Shown here piece by piece: positions 35,553 to 48,991 of a DNA stretch of 64,000 nt; the first letter of the stretch is position 1, and each line of letters begins with the position of its first letter. The DNA is from Rhizobium sp. BK602 (GTDB taxonomy: Bacteria > Pseudomonadota > Alphaproteobacteria > Rhizobiales > Rhizobiaceae): positions 620,001 to 684,000 of the forward strand of contig NZ_JACIBC010000001.1 in the NCBI RefSeq assembly GCF_014195095.1. Reading direction: 5' to 3'. The translations under genes and the position numbers were made by a program. Below the pieces are notes generated by a model, which ran no database searches, was not told where the DNA came from, and saw nothing but the letters and a program-made list of their open reading frames with translations.

Positions 35553-38168
35553 ATGACGAAGCAGCGTCAGTCCGACGAGTATAGCGTACCGCTGGTGGAC
35601 CGCGGGGTTCGTTCGGGCACGGTGCTGCGCATCATCCTGCTGGCGCTTGTGCTGGTTGCGGCCGCGGCTGCCTTCGTGATCTTCAAGGATCAGCTCGACA
35701 ATGAGGCGGTGCTGGGCGGGCTCGGCATCCTCGCCATGGTCGGTATCTTCTTCCTTGTGTCCTCCATCATCGGCTTCGTCGAAGTCATGCCGCAGACGCA
35801 ATCCGACGGGCTGGCGCGCTCCTTCCTCAACAGCCATCCGGACGGCACGCTGATCACCGACGAGAAGGGCCGCATCGTTTACGCCAACGCGGCCTATGGA
35901 CGGCTGACGGGCGCCACGAAGGCGACCGACGTGCAGTCGCTGGAGACGTTGCTGTCGCGCAATCGCGAATCCAACGAGGCACTCTATCGCCTGGCCAACG
36001 GCCTGCGCGACGGCAAGGAGGGATCCGAGGAGTTCCGGCTGCTCAAGCCGCTGGGCTCGGCGGAAGGCGGCGGCAATGACGGCCATTGGTACCGCCTCAA
36101 GGCGCGCGTCTTGCCGCCGGAATCGGGGCGCGGCAGCGCGCTGCACATCTGGCAGATCACCGACATCACTTCGGAACGGGACGATCAGGAGCGCTTCTTC
36201 AAGGAGTTGCAGAACGCCATCGACTACCTGGACCATGCGCCGGCCGGCTTCTTCTCGGCCGGCCGCAAGGGCGAAATCTTCTATCTCAATGCGACGCTCG
36301 CCGAATGGCTCGGATTCGATCTCACCAAGTTCATGCCGGGCTCGATGAGCATCGGCGATCTGGTCGCGGGCGAGGGGCTGGCGCTGATCCAGTCGGTCCA
36401 GGCCGAGCCGGGGCTGAAGAAGACCGTCACGCTCGATCTCGACCTGCGTCGCGCCAACGGTCAGAGCCTGCCGGTGCAGATCGTCCACAGCGTCACCTCG
36501 ATGCGTGACGGCGCGCCGGGCGAAAGCCGGACTATTGTGCTGACGCGGCATAATGGTGGCGACAGCGAACAGTCCGCTTCCGCCGCCGCGATGCGCTTCA
36601 GCCGCTTCTTCAACAATACGCCCATGGCGATTGCCTCCGTCGATGGCGCAGGACGTATCCTGCGCACCAATGCGCCCTTCCTGAAGCTCTTCTCCGATCT
36701 CGTGTCGCGTGACGACATCGAGCGGGGAGCAGCGCTGGAAATGGTGGTCAACGAAAGCGACCGGCCGCGGCTCGAGGATGCGCTTGCCGCCGCCAAGGAC
36801 CGGCAGGGCGATATCCCGCCGATCGATTCCCGCAATCCCAAGGACGATACGCGGCATTTCCGTTTCTATATCAATGCCGTCATCGACCAGACCGACGAGG
36901 CGCCGGAAGAGGCGGCGATCGTCTATGCCGTCGAGGTCACCGAGCAGAAGGCGCTCGAGACCCAGATGGCGCAGACACAGAAGATGAACGCCGTGGGCAC
37001 GCTCGCGGGCGGTATTGCGCATGATTTCAACAATGTGCTGACCGCGATCCTCCTGTCTTCGGATCACCTGCTGCTGCAGGCGCGACCATCCGACGCCAGT
37101 TTCGCGGATCTCATGGAGATCAAGCGCAATGCCAACCGCGCCGCCGTGCTGGTACGCCAGCTGCTGGCTTTCTCGCGCAAGCAGACGATGCGGCCGACGA
37201 TCCTCAACCTGACTGACGTGATCGGCGATCTGCGTATGCTGGTCGAGCGGCTGCTCTCGGGTACGCATGTCAAGCTGGATGTCGACTATGGCCGCGATCT
37301 CTGGCCGGTGAAGACCGACCTGTCGCAGTTCGAGCAGGTGCTGATCAATCTCTGTGTCAACGCCCGCGACGCGATGCCGGGCGGCGGCACGCTGACGCTG
37401 CGCACGCGCAATCTGCCGGCGGCGGATGTCGCAGCCTTCAACTATGCCTATCTGCCGCATGAGGAGATGGTGCTGGTCGAGGTCAGCGATACCGGCACGG
37501 GCATTGCGCCGGAGATCATGGACAAGATCTTCGAGCCCTTCTTCACCACGAAGGAAGTGGGCAAGGGCACCGGCCTCGGCCTTGCCATGGTCTATGGCAT
37601 CATCAAGCAGTCCGGCGGCTATATCCATCCGGAATCGGAAGTGGGCAAGGGCACGACCTTCCGTATCTTCCTGCCACGCCACATCGTCGAAATGCCGGCG
37701 ATAACCGAGGGACAGACGCCGGAAAGCCGCGAAGTCTCGGCCATGGACCAGAGCGTCGCCGCCATGGTTCCGGCCGACGAGCCGGCCGACCTTACCGGCA
37801 AGTCCGCCGTCGTGCTGCTGGTCGAGGACGAGGAAGCGGTGCGTCGGGGCGGCAAGCGCATGCTGGAGACACGCGGCTATACGGTCTACGAGGCCGGCTC
37901 CGGCGTCGAGGCGCTGGACATCATGGACGAGCTGGACGGCAATGTGGATGTCGTCGTCTCCGACGTCGTCATGCCGGAAATGGACGGTCCGTCGCTGTTG
38001 CGCGAGCTGCGCAAGAAATATCCGGACCTGAAATTCATCTTCGTATCCGGCTACGCCGAGGACGCCTTCGCCCGCAACCTGCCCGCCGACGCCCAGTTCG
38101 GCTTCCTGCCGAAGCCGTTCTCGCTGAAGCAGCTGGCGGTGGTCGTCAGGGAGACGCTGGATAAGTAG
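35553..38168 (+). CDS. cckA: Hybrid sensor histidine kinase CckA, cell-cycle control
   Basis: 871 residues. Two N-terminal membrane helices (about 25-44 and 54-76), PAS domains ('[27 protein letters not shown]' and a second at about 220), and a HisKA domain with H490 in '[14 protein letters not shown]'. An ATPase domain with N box '[13 protein letters not shown]' and G boxes 'DTGTGI' and '[11 protein letters not shown]' follows, then a C-terminal receiver with phospho-acceptor D804 in '[13 protein letters not shown]'. Domain order and motifs are those of CckA, which passes phosphate through ChpT to CtrA and controls division and DNA replication. CtrA in turn is a candidate regulator of the gpr region in this window. 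Confidence 0.94.
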   Translation: MTKQRQSDEYSVPLVDRGVRSGTVLRIILLALVLVAAAAAFVIFKDQLDNEAVLGGLGILAMVGIFFLVSSIIGFVEVMPQTQSDGLARSFLNSHPDGTLITDEKGRIVYANAAYGRLTGATKATDVQSLETLLSRNRESNEALYRLANGLRDGKEGSEEFRLLKPLGSAEGGGNDGHWYRLKARVLPPESGRGSALHIWQITDITSERDDQERFFKELQNAIDYLDHAPAGFFSAGRKGEIFYLNATLAEWLGFDLTKFMPGSMSIGDLVAGEGLALIQSVQAEPGLKKTVTLDLDLRRANGQSLPVQIVHSVTSMRDGAPGESRTIVLTRHNGGDSEQSASAAAMRFSRFFNNTPMAIASVDGAGRILRTNAPFLKLFSDLVSRDDIERGAALEMVVNESDRPRLEDALAAAKDRQGDIPPIDSRNPKDDTRHFRFYINAVIDQTDEAPEEAAIVYAVEVTEQKALETQMAQTQKMNAVGTLAGGIAHDFNNVLTAILLSSDHLLLQARPSDASFADLMEIKRNANRAAVLVRQLLAFSRKQTMRPTILNLTDVIGDLRMLVERLLSGTHVKLDVDYGRDLWPVKTDLSQFEQVLINLCVNARDAMPGGGTLTLRTRNLPAADVAAFNYAYLPHEEMVLVEVSDTGTGIAPEIMDKIFEPFFTTKEVGKGTGLGLAMVYGIIKQSGGYIHPESEVGKGTTFRIFLPRHIVEMPAITEGQTPESREVSAMDQSVAAMVPADEPADLTGKSAVVLLVEDEEAVRRGGKRMLETRGYTVYEAGSGVEALDIMDELDGNVDVVVSDVVMPEMDGPSLLRELRKKYPDLKFIFVSGYAEDAFARNLPADAQFGFLPKPFSLKQLAVVVRETLDK

Positions 38169-38273
38169 ATGAAATTTTATCGGGAATGAGACTGCAAAAT
38201 AAAGCTATAGAACGCAGCCCGCAGCAAGACAGCGGACAAAAGCCGGTCACAATCGGATGGCAGCAACTGCAGG

Positions 38274-38774
38274 ATGTTTATCGCTCATCTTCCCGCAGGC
38301 TATATTCTCTCGAAACTCGTTATGCGGCGAGATGCCCTCTACAAGAGGTCGCTCGTGGGCGTCGCTTTGGCGTGTTCCGTTTTACCGGACGTGGATCTTG
38401 CCTATTTCTATCTCATCGACCAGCGAAGGCATGCTCACCACGATTATCTCACACACACGCCGATATTTTGGCTCGCGATAGCTGGTATTTTGGCTGTTGG
38501 GCTCATCGCTTGCCGCAAGAGCTCGTGGCTGATATTTGTCGCGATGGGCCTGCTCAGCATATTGTTGCATCTCGTCCTAGACACGGTTGCTGCCGACATC
38601 CGCTGGTTATATCCGTTCAGCGATCGCGCCTTTAATCTCGTTCAGGTGCCGGCACTTTATCAGCCTTGGTATCTCAACTTCCTCTTTCACTGGACGTCCT
38701 GGATCGAGCTCGCAATTTGCCTTCTGGGAATATCCATCTTCTTGAAAGACATTTTCCAGACGAGGCCACAGTAG
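38274..38774 (+). CDS. Small integral membrane protein, YdjM-like metal-dependent hydrolase family
   Basis: 166 residues with three to four membrane helices. The sequence has the acidic and histidine signatures of the YdjM/DUF457 family: 'SVLPDVDLAYFYLID', 'HDYLTHTPIFW' and 'LLHLVLDTVAADIRW'. These resemble inner-membrane metal-dependent hydrolases, but no activity is known. The GC content is lower than the neighbours and no obvious operon partner exists. It lies 105 bases after cckA. Confidence 0.75.
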   Translation: MFIAHLPAGYILSKLVMRRDALYKRSLVGVALACSVLPDVDLAYFYLIDQRRHAHHDYLTHTPIFWLAIAGILAVGLIACRKSSWLIFVAMGLLSILLHLVLDTVAADIRWLYPFSDRAFNLVQVPALYQPWYLNFLFHWTSWIELAICLLGISIFLKDIFQTRPQ

Positions 38775-38845
38775 CCACATTCGTGGCAGGTCGAAGGTCA
38801 GAGCACGTCACCTAAAAGTCGGCTCGGTTGCCCATACTCACCTGA

Positions 38846-38871
38846 ATATAAAGGGCGGCATGTTGCCGCCC
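38846..38871 (-). terminator. Terminator after psuG (minus strand)
   Basis: 8-base G/C stem (38853-38860 with 38864-38871), 3-base loop, followed on the minus strand by TTTATATT. It is 9 bases past the psuG stop codon. Confidence 0.75.
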
Positions 38872-38880
38872 GTCATTCCA

Positions 38881-39807
38881 TTACTCCGCCAAAGCGACCG
38901 CAATCTCCGCCGCAAGCCGCGCATTGTTCTCGACCAGCGCGATATTGGTCTTCAGGCTGCGGCCGTCGGTGAGGTCGAAGATGGTGCTGAGCAGATAGGG
39001 CGTCACCGCCTTGCCGACGATCTCGTCGCGCTCGGCGCTGTCGAGGGCGCGGGCGATGTAGATTTCCATTTCCTCGCGCGGGATTTCGTCAGCTTCCGGC
39101 ACGGGATTGGCGATCAGCATGCCGCCGTCGATGCCGAGCTGTTCGCGGGTTGCCTGGAAATTGGCGATCGCGGCCGGGCTGTTCAGCGTCAGCGGGCTCG
39201 GCAGGCCGGAGGCGCGCGACCAGAAGGCCGGGAATTCGGCGCTGTCATAGGTGACAACCGGAACGCCGCGGGTTTCCAGCACTTCCAGCGTCTTCGGAAT
39301 GTCGAGGATCGCCTTGGCGCCGGCGCAGACGACGATGACGCCGGTGCGGGCAAGTTCTTCAAGGTCGGCGGAAATATCGAAGCTTTCCTCGGCGCCGCGA
39401 TGCACGCCGCCGATGCCGCCGGTGGCGAAGACCTTGATGCCGGCGCGGGCGGCAGCAATCATCGTCGCGGCGACCGTGGTCGCGCCCGTGCGGCGTTCGG
39501 CGATCGCGAAAGCGAGATCGGCACGCGAGACCTTCATCGCGCCCTCGGTCTTGGCGAGCGCCTCCAGCTCTTCCGGCTCAAGGCCGATATGCAGGACGCC
39601 GTGGATGACGGCGATCGTCGCCGGCACGGCACCCTCCTGGCGGATGATCGCCTCGACGCTGCGCGCCATCTCGATATTGCCGGGATAGGGCATGCCATGG
39701 GTGATGATCGTCGATTCCAGCGCTACCAGCGGCGCGCCGCGCAGCTTGGCGGCGGCGACTTCCTTCGAATAGGAGATCGGCAGCAGGGGGGAGATGGCTT
39801 TGGTCAT
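38881..39807 (-). CDS. psuG: Pseudouridine-5'-phosphate glycosidase
   Basis: 308 residues. It reversibly splits pseudouridine 5'-phosphate into uracil and ribose 5-phosphate. Signature segments are 'ALESTIITHGMPYPGN', 'KVSRADLAFAIAERRTGATTVAATM', 'VFATGGIGGVHRGAEESFDISADL' and 'SAEFPAFWSRASG'. The gene follows psuK by 46 bases on the same strand, so the two form the pseudouridine salvage unit: PsuK phosphorylates, PsuG cleaves. Confidence 0.95.
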   Translation of the reverse strand: MTKAISPLLPISYSKEVAAAKLRGAPLVALESTIITHGMPYPGNIEMARSVEAIIRQEGAVPATIAVIHGVLHIGLEPEELEALAKTEGAMKVSRADLAFAIAERRTGATTVAATMIAAARAGIKVFATGGIGGVHRGAEESFDISADLEELARTGVIVVCAGAKAILDIPKTLEVLETRGVPVVTYDSAEFPAFWSRASGLPSPLTLNSPAAIANFQATREQLGIDGGMLIANPVPEADEIPREEMEIYIARALDSAERDEIVGKAVTPYLLSTIFDLTDGRSLKTNIALVENNARLAAEIAVALAE

Positions 39808-39853
39808 GGTCTAGTCCAATCGGCTGAAACAGGAAATGCGAAATCAAAGCGCT

Positions 39854-40798
39854 TCATGACAGAATTGCGGCTTCAGGAACAAGGGCCAACATCGTCTTCA
39901 AAAGCGCGGGCGAAAGATTTTCCGCCGTGGCGAGGGGAGATTGCACGGTAATGGCCGCCGCCGCCGCGCCATGGCGCACGGCCTCGCGGATGTCATGGCC
40001 GGCAAGCAGCGCGGCAAGGACGCCGGCGGCCAGCGAATCTCCCGCCCCGGTGACATCGGCGACATCATCGACCACGGGCGGCTGCAGGCTGACGATGACG
40101 TCCCGAGAAAAGGCGATCAATTCGCGCTTGCCGCGGGTGATCACGCCGCTCTTCAGGCCGAGCGCGCGCAGTCCGGCAACCCATTCGCGCGGATCGTCCG
40201 GCAGCAGCTCGGTCAGCGCCGCGGCCTCCGCCTCGTTGAGGAACAGGTGATCGATGCCATCGAGGCAGGGCTTCAGGCGCACGACCTTTGCCGGCGAAAT
40301 GGCGATGGCCGCGACCGGCTTGCCGCAGCCGCGGGCCCGCACGGCGATGGCGCTCAGCGTCTCGGCCGGCAGATTGGCGTCGCAGAGGACAAGATCGGTC
40401 GTCTCGAAAGCATCGCGAATGGCGCGGATGGCGAGCCGCCGCGGCACGAACAGCTTGTAGAGCTCCATGTCGGCAAGGGCGATCACCAGATTGCCGTCAC
40501 GCTCGAGGATGGCCGTGTAGCTCGGCGTCTTGCGGTCGAGGAAGACGAAGGGTCTGTCGTCGATGCCGGCGAGGCTTGCGGCTTCCGCCACCATCTCGCC
40601 GGCTGGATCGCCGCCGCGCGGCGACACGAGGCGTACATCAAAGCCGAGGCGGGCCAGATTGCGCGCCGCGTTGAAGCCGCCGCCGCCCGGTTCCTCGAAC
40701 CATGCGCCGGGGTTGCTGGCGCCCGGTGCCGTCTCGCCGAAAATGCGGCCGCGCCGGTCGATATGAGCGCCGCCGAGAACGAGAATCTTCTTCGTCAT
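39854..40798 (-). CDS. psuK: PfkB-family carbohydrate kinase, pseudouridine kinase
   Basis: 314 residues. Ribokinase-like fold: 'ILVLGGAHIDRRGRI', 'EEPGGGGFNAARNLARLGFDVRLVSPRGGD' (first PfkB signature), 'FLNEAEAAALTELL' and 'DVTGAGDSLAAGVLAALLAGHD' with the catalytic Asp of the second signature. The adjacency to psuG makes pseudouridine the likely substrate. ATG 40798 gives 'MTKKILVLGGAH'; a start 7 codons earlier is possible. Confidence 0.88.
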   Translation of the reverse strand: MTKKILVLGGAHIDRRGRIFGETAPGASNPGAWFEEPGGGGFNAARNLARLGFDVRLVSPRGGDPAGEMVAEAASLAGIDDRPFVFLDRKTPSYTAILERDGNLVIALADMELYKLFVPRRLAIRAIRDAFETTDLVLCDANLPAETLSAIAVRARGCGKPVAAIAISPAKVVRLKPCLDGIDHLFLNEAEAAALTELLPDDPREWVAGLRALGLKSGVITRGKRELIAFSRDVIVSLQPPVVDDVADVTGAGDSLAAGVLAALLAGHDIREAVRHGAAAAAITVQSPLATAENLSPALLKTMLALVPEAAILS

Positions 40799-40963
40799 AT
40801 CGATCTCCTCAGCGGTCAAAAAGGCGAATCGAAGCCGTTGATAACATGTCGGAAATGGCTCTGGCGGACAGGTAAGTGCTTGGGATGAAAGAGGAAAACA
40901 AATATAGAACGAAATTCATTTTACCTTTTTCTTTCAATTGCTTGTTGTACCCTTGCGGCATGA

Positions 40964-40978
40964 GAACAAATAGAGTAC
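40964..40978. promoter_or_regulatory. Candidate LexA (SOS) box upstream of recA
   Basis: GAAC-aaataga-GTAC matches the alphaproteobacterial LexA direct repeat GAAC-N7-GAAC at 7 of 8 fixed positions. It lies about 60 bases upstream of the recA start. Confidence 0.6.
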
Positions 40979-41037
40979 ACAATTCTCATCAGCGGCAACA
41001 TTGCTAGAGCGGCTTCAATAACCTAAAGGTGGATCGG

Positions 41038-42126
<1,089 letters not shown>

Positions 42127-42171
42127 CGAGTTTCGGGCGCAATTCCCGGCTTGATACGACCTGAATGCTTG

Positions 42172-42209
42172 AACCGGCCGCATTGTCCAAGGGATGTGCG
42201 GCCGGTTTT
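42172..42209 (+). terminator. Intrinsic terminator after recA
   Basis: Perfect 11-base stem (42172-42182 with 42197-42207), 14-base loop, then TTTT. It separates recA from alaS. Confidence 0.8.
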
Positions 42210-42265
42210 GTTCGTGCGGCTGGACAGCGCCCGGAGCGAACGATAAAAGCCTCTGACTTTGAAGC

Positions 42266-42368
42266 TAGAGCGGTTCAACTCTTCACGGAATCTTCGAACC
42301 GCTCTACGCTATTGTTTTAACGCAATTCCGGACGGAAAACCGCTACGCACTTTTCCTGGAATTGCTCT
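42266..42368 (+). repeat. RIME-like two-palindrome element, copy C (complete)
   Basis: First palindrome: tagagcggttc ... gaaccgctcta (42266-42306). Second: gcaattcc ... ggaattgc (42322-42365), with ggaaaa/ttttcc inside. It is in the plus orientation and ends about 32 bases before alaS. The alaS reading frame remains open through it, which could cause a false N-terminal extension. Confidence 0.8.
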
Positions 42369-42399
42369 CGTTGCTGAGCGCAGGACTGAAGGGCATCAT

Positions 42400-45060
<2,661 letters not shown>

Positions 45061-45086
45061 GACCAGGATTTATTTTGCTATTGAGT

Positions 45087-45119
45087 AACGGCGGGGGCGA
45101 ACAATCCCCGCCGTTTTTG
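45087..45119 (+). terminator. Intrinsic terminator after alaS
   Basis: Perfect 10-base stem (45087-45096 with 45106-45115), 9-base loop, followed by TTTTT. Confidence 0.9.
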
Positions 45120-45196
45120 CTTATGCCCGAAACTCAGCAGGATTTGTCAAATCGGGATATGGTTCCTTGGGGCCGATCGATTTGCAGGGGGCTGAT

Positions 45197-46048
45197 ATGA
45201 ACGGCAAAACGGCATGGGCGCTCTACGAAACCCGTCTGCGGCGGGTTTCGGCCTATATCCACGAGTCTCTGGATGAAGAGCTGGATATGGAAAAGCTTGC
45301 CGGGATTGCCTGCATGTCCAGCTATCACTGGCACAGGATCTACAGGGCAATCTATGGCGAGACGGCGGCTGCCACCGTCAAGCGGCTGCGGCTGCATCGT
45401 GCCGCCGGCGATCTCGTGAATACCCGTCTATCCATCGGCGACATTGCAAAGCGGTCGGGCTATCCCAACCTCCAATCGTTCAACCGCATCTTCAAATCCG
45501 TCTACGGCATGCCGCCGGCGCGATATCGGAATGAGGGAAGCCACACGATCTTCGAACCCAGCACCCAAGGAAGGATCACGGTCATGTTCGACGTTACGCT
45601 TCGCACCATTTCCCCGATGTCACTGGTCGGTGTCGCTCATCGCGGCTCCTACATGCAGATCGGACAGGCATTCGAAACCTTGTTCGGCACGATCTTCGCC
45701 CGTGGTCTTGCTGCGCCGGATATGCGGATGATCGGTGTCTATCTCGACGATCCCGATGTCGTGGAGGCCGACAAGCTGCGGTCTTATGCCTGCGTCACTG
45801 CCGGCGGGACCGTCGCTGCCGATGCGCCGCTGGAGCGCCGCTCGCTCGAGGGCGGTGATTATGCCGTGCTACGTCACCGGGGTCCCTATGCAAACATGCA
45901 CAAGGCCTATCAATGGCTCTATGCGCAATGGTTGCCGGCTTCCGGACGGCAGCTGCGCGATACGGTCATGTTTGAGGAATATATCAACAATCCGCGCGAC
46001 GTCGCGCCTGCGGAGCTGTTGACCGATATCTATATGCCACTCCAATAG
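45197..46048 (+). CDS. AraC-family regulator with GyrI-like effector domain
   Basis: 283 residues. The N-terminal DNA-binding domain of two helix-turn-helix motifs spans roughly residues 15-115 ('MEKLAGIACMSSYHWHRIYRAIYGE', 'SIGDIAKRSGYPNLQSFNRIFKSVYGMPPARYR'). A C-terminal GyrI/SbmC-like domain follows ('GVAHRGSYMQIGQAFETLF', 'LERRSLEGGDYAVLRHRGPYANMHKAYQWLY') that binds small molecules. This is the Rob/SoxS-type layout; the target genes are unknown. ATG 45197 has agggggc upstream. Convergent to the glutathione transferase gene. Confidence 0.9.
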   Translation: MNGKTAWALYETRLRRVSAYIHESLDEELDMEKLAGIACMSSYHWHRIYRAIYGETAAATVKRLRLHRAAGDLVNTRLSIGDIAKRSGYPNLQSFNRIFKSVYGMPPARYRNEGSHTIFEPSTQGRITVMFDVTLRTISPMSLVGVAHRGSYMQIGQAFETLFGTIFARGLAAPDMRMIGVYLDDPDVVEADKLRSYACVTAGGTVAADAPLERRSLEGGDYAVLRHRGPYANMHKAYQWLYAQWLPASGRQLRDTVMFEEYINNPRDVAPAELLTDIYMPLQ

Positions 46049-46097
46049 CGGCATATAGTTTGATCTGTTGAGGATTCCCCCTTAACGCCTTGTATTG

Positions 46098-46724
46098 TCA
46101 GGCATTAGCCGGCTTCGGCATGGCTGCATTGTCAATCTCGTTGCCGCGGCGGTAGGCGTCGCGGTCGCTGATCCGGCTCCAATAGTCGATGAAGGCCGGG
46201 CGCTTTTCGATCGTCCCGAAATTCAGCCCATAGCCAACATGCGAGCCGACATAGACGTCTGCTGCGGTAAAGCGGTCGCCGGCGATGAAGGGCGAGGTCG
46301 TGACGGCATGCTCCATGGCATCGAGCACATTTGCGAAGCTGCCGCAGCCGGCCATGCGCAGGCGTTCTGGCGGCACTTCGAAGCCGAGGGCACGATTGGT
46401 GATCGCCATCTCGAACGGCCCCGCCGCAAAGAACATCCAGCGGAAATAGCGGCCGCGTTCGGCTGCCGTTGGCGCGAGGCCGGCTTGCGGAAAGGTTTCG
46501 GCCAGATAGGCGCAGATGGCCGCACCTTCGGTGACGATGGTATCGCCATGCTTGATGGCCGGCACCTTGCCCATGGGGTTGAGCGCAAGATATTCCGGCG
46601 CCTTCATCGTCGTGCCGTAGTCGAGATATTCGGTGCGGTAGGGCTGGCCGGTTTCCTCCAGCATCCAGCGGGCGATGCGTCCGCGCGACATGGGGTTGGT
46701 GTAGAAAACGAGTTCATCGGCCAT
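46098..46724 (-). CDS. Glutathione S-transferase family protein
   Basis: 208 residues. Thioredoxin-like N-terminal domain ('LVFYTNPMSRGRIARWMLEETGQPY', 'NPMGKVPAIKHGDTIVTEGAAICAYLAETFP' with the cis-Pro and glutathione gamma-Glu binding 'ESxAI'-type site) and a helical C-terminal domain ('FTAADVYVGSHVGYGL'). Ser or Cys near 'NPMSRGR' would be the activating residue. The substrate is unknown. ATG 46724 has gggagaga upstream; the longer open frame reaches into the icd terminator and is rejected. Confidence 0.9.
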   Translation of the reverse strand: MADELVFYTNPMSRGRIARWMLEETGQPYRTEYLDYGTTMKAPEYLALNPMGKVPAIKHGDTIVTEGAAICAYLAETFPQAGLAPTAAERGRYFRWMFFAAGPFEMAITNRALGFEVPPERLRMAGCGSFANVLDAMEHAVTTSPFIAGDRFTAADVYVGSHVGYGLNFGTIEKRPAFIDYWSRISDRDAYRRGNEIDNAAMPKPANA

Positions 46725-46790
46725 TTCTCTCTCCCTTTTGTTGCGCGCATTCTTGCCACCGGTTCGCCACGGCGGCAAGATTCCGCGCAA

Positions 46791-46820
46791 AAGAAAACCC
46801 GGCGCTGAGGCCGGGTTTTC
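46791..46820 (-). terminator. Terminator after icd (minus strand)
   Basis: Perfect 10-base stem (46794-46803 with 46810-46819), 6-base loop; followed by TTTTCTTTT on the minus strand. 24 bases past the icd stop codon. Confidence 0.88.
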
Positions 46821-46843
46821 GCATCCGCTTATGTCGGCAAGGC

Positions 46844-48058
46844 TTAAGCAGCCATGGCCTTCTTGAGGTTCTCGTCGATCTTGTCGAGGAAGGCAGTGGT
46901 CGACAGCCACGGCTGATCGGGGCCGATGAGCAGCGCCAGGTCCTTGGTCATGTAGCCGGCTTCGACGGTATCGACGCAGACCTTTTCCAGCGTGGAAGCG
47001 AACTTGGCGAGTTTGGCATTGTCATCGAGCTTGGCGCGATGCGCGAGGCCGCGGGTCCAGGCGAAGATCGAGGCGATCGAGTTCGTCGAGGTTTCCTGGC
47101 CCTTTTGATGCTGGCGGTAGTGACGGGTGACCGTGCCGTGCGCGGCTTCGGCTTCGACCGTCTTGCCATCCGGCGTCAAGAGAACCGAGGTCATCAGGCC
47201 GAGCGAGCCGAAGCCCTGGGCAACCGTGTCGGACTGGACGTCGCCGTCGTAGTTCTTGCAGGCCCAGACATAGCCGCCGGACCACTTCAGCGCCGAGGCG
47301 ACCATGTCGTCGATCAGGCGGTGTTCGTAGGTGATGCCGGCTTCGTCGAACTGAGCCTTGAACTCGTTCTGGTAGACTTCCTCGAAGATGTCCTTGAAGC
47401 GGCCGTCATAGGCCTTGAGGATGGTGTTCTTGGTCGACAGGTAGACCGGCCACTTGCGCATCAGGCCGTACATCATCGAGGCGCGGGCGAATTCGCGGAT
47501 CGACTCGTCGAGGTTGTACATGGCCATGGCAACGCCGGCGCCCGGAGCGTTGAAGACTTCCTTCTCGATGACCGTGCCGTCTTCGCCGACGAACTTGATG
47601 GTCAGCTTGCCCTTGCCGGGGAACTTGAAGTCGGTGGCGCGGTACTGGTCGCCGAAGGCGTGACGACCGACGACGATCGGCTGCGTCCAGCCCGGAACCA
47701 GGCGCGGAACGTTCTTGCAGATGATCGGCTCGCGGAAGATGACGCCGCCGAGGATGTTGCGGATCGTGCCGTTCGGGCTCTTCCACATTTCCTTGAGGTT
47801 GAATTCCTTCACGCGAGCTTCGTCCGGCGTGATCGTGGCGCACTTGATGCCGACGCCGTACTTCTTGATGGCGTTGGCGGCGTCGACGGTGACCTGGTCG
47901 TTGGTGGCGTCGCGGTTTTCGACGGACAGATCGTAATAGTCGATATCGATATCGAGGTAGGGGAAGATCAGTTTTTCTTTGATGAGCTGCCAGATGATGC
48001 GAGTCATTTCGTCGCCGTCGAGATCGGCAACGGGGTTAGCGACCTTGATCTTCTTCAT
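46844..48058 (-). CDS. icd: NADP-dependent isocitrate dehydrogenase (eukaryote-like type)
   Basis: 404 residues. It converts isocitrate to 2-oxoglutarate and NADPH in the citric acid cycle. The sequence '[31 protein letters not shown]' and '[31 protein letters not shown]' belong to the homodimeric subfamily shared with eukaryotes, not the E. coli type. The metal and substrate sites '[20 protein letters not shown]' are intact. ATG 48058 gives the usual N-terminus; 26 residues of open frame upstream are rejected. Single-gene unit with its own terminator. Confidence 0.96.
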   Translation of the reverse strand: MKKIKVANPVADLDGDEMTRIIWQLIKEKLIFPYLDIDIDYYDLSVENRDATNDQVTVDAANAIKKYGVGIKCATITPDEARVKEFNLKEMWKSPNGTIRNILGGVIFREPIICKNVPRLVPGWTQPIVVGRHAFGDQYRATDFKFPGKGKLTIKFVGEDGTVIEKEVFNAPGAGVAMAMYNLDESIREFARASMMYGLMRKWPVYLSTKNTILKAYDGRFKDIFEEVYQNEFKAQFDEAGITYEHRLIDDMVASALKWSGGYVWACKNYDGDVQSDTVAQGFGSLGLMTSVLLTPDGKTVEAEAAHGTVTRHYRQHQKGQETSTNSIASIFAWTRGLAHRAKLDDNAKLAKFASTLEKVCVDTVEAGYMTKDLALLIGPDQPWLSTTAFLDKIDENLKKAMAA

Positions 48059-48281
48059 GCTTCTGCCTCGTTTAAGCTGTTGGGACCGGACGGTCCGGTG
48101 AATGATATGAAATCCCGAGGGGCTATAGCACCGCAAGTCCGGAACGCAAAGCCGATAGAGGCGCCAAAAGGGCGTTTTTGCAGATCACAGCCGCTTGAGC
48201 GCACGGATGCGCTTTTCCCGACCGGGCCATTGCCAAAGCGGAGGATGCGGCTAATGTCGCGCGCATGCTTCGCTGATTATT

Positions 48282-48881
48282 ATGGATTTTATCATGCAGA
48301 AAATTGCCGCCGCCGCTTTTCTCTCGGTTTTCCTGCCTCTCTCGTTCGGTGTCGGGCCGGCTATGGCGGCCGATGTGACGACGCCGGTCAAGGCGGTGAT
48401 GGATGCGACCGTTTCGAACTGGGCTGGCGGCGACAGCGACTGGCAGGATATTTTCGACGAGAACACGCTGGCCGACCGCTACAGCAAGGACTTCATCGCC
48501 AAATACAAGGCGGCGGCGCAGTTTCCCGCGGCCGACGAGGACGGCATTTCGCCCTTCGATTACGATGTCATCGTCGGCGGTCAGGATGCCTGCCCGCTGC
48601 AGGACCTGAACATCGCCCCGCAGCCGCCGAAGGGCGATGCGACGGAAGTGATCGCGACCTTCAAGAAATTGGCCTGCCAGGGTTCGGACGCCGACTCCCA
48701 GGCGACGACCACCGTGCGTTTCGAGGTCGTTCAGGAGGGAGGCAAACCGGTTATCGACGACATCATCACCGTCGACGAAGGCGGCCAGTCCAATTCCCTC
48801 AAGGGCGTGATGCAGGATATCGTCAAGCAGCAGCAACAGCAGCCATCCGACCAGCAACAGAAGCAGCCGGATCAACAGTAG
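48282..48881 (+). CDS. Secreted hypothetical protein with Gln-rich tail
   Basis: 199 residues. A signal peptide (hydrophobic 'IAAAAFLSVFLPLSFGVGPAMAAD'), a domain of about 150 residues with two Cys ('GGQDACPLQDLNI', 'FKKLACQGSD') and a C-terminal run of Gln/Pro/Asp ('QQQQQPSDQQQKQPDQQ'). The middle part ('VKAVMDATVSNWAGGDSDWQDIFDENTLADRYSKDFIAKY') resembles conserved rhizobial periplasmic proteins of unknown role. Either ATG 48282 or ATG 48294 may be the start; neither has a strong ribosome site. Confidence 0.7.
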   Translation: MDFIMQKIAAAAFLSVFLPLSFGVGPAMAADVTTPVKAVMDATVSNWAGGDSDWQDIFDENTLADRYSKDFIAKYKAAAQFPAADEDGISPFDYDVIVGGQDACPLQDLNIAPQPPKGDATEVIATFKKLACQGSDADSQATTTVRFEVVQEGGKPVIDDIITVDEGGQSNSLKGVMQDIVKQQQQQPSDQQQKQPDQQ

Positions 48882-48991
48882 ACCGGCCGACAGAGGCTTC
48901 CCCCGCTCAAAAGCCTTGCCGATCGCCGCCTGTCTCGTTATTGCGACCGTGATTTTCGCGGTATGATGATCCGCGCATGGGGAAAAGCGTC

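Noticed and set aside
35265-37682. Upstream extension of the FliO-like reading frame through the antisense of cckA (1105 codons in total)
   Set aside because: The extension runs opposite a well-defined histidine kinase, is low-complexity Arg/His/Asp-rich sequence, and the true start with membrane helix is at 35264.
42259-42399. 47-residue N-terminal extension of AlaS
   Set aside because: It is encoded by the RIME-like element; the family N-terminus begins at ATG 42400.
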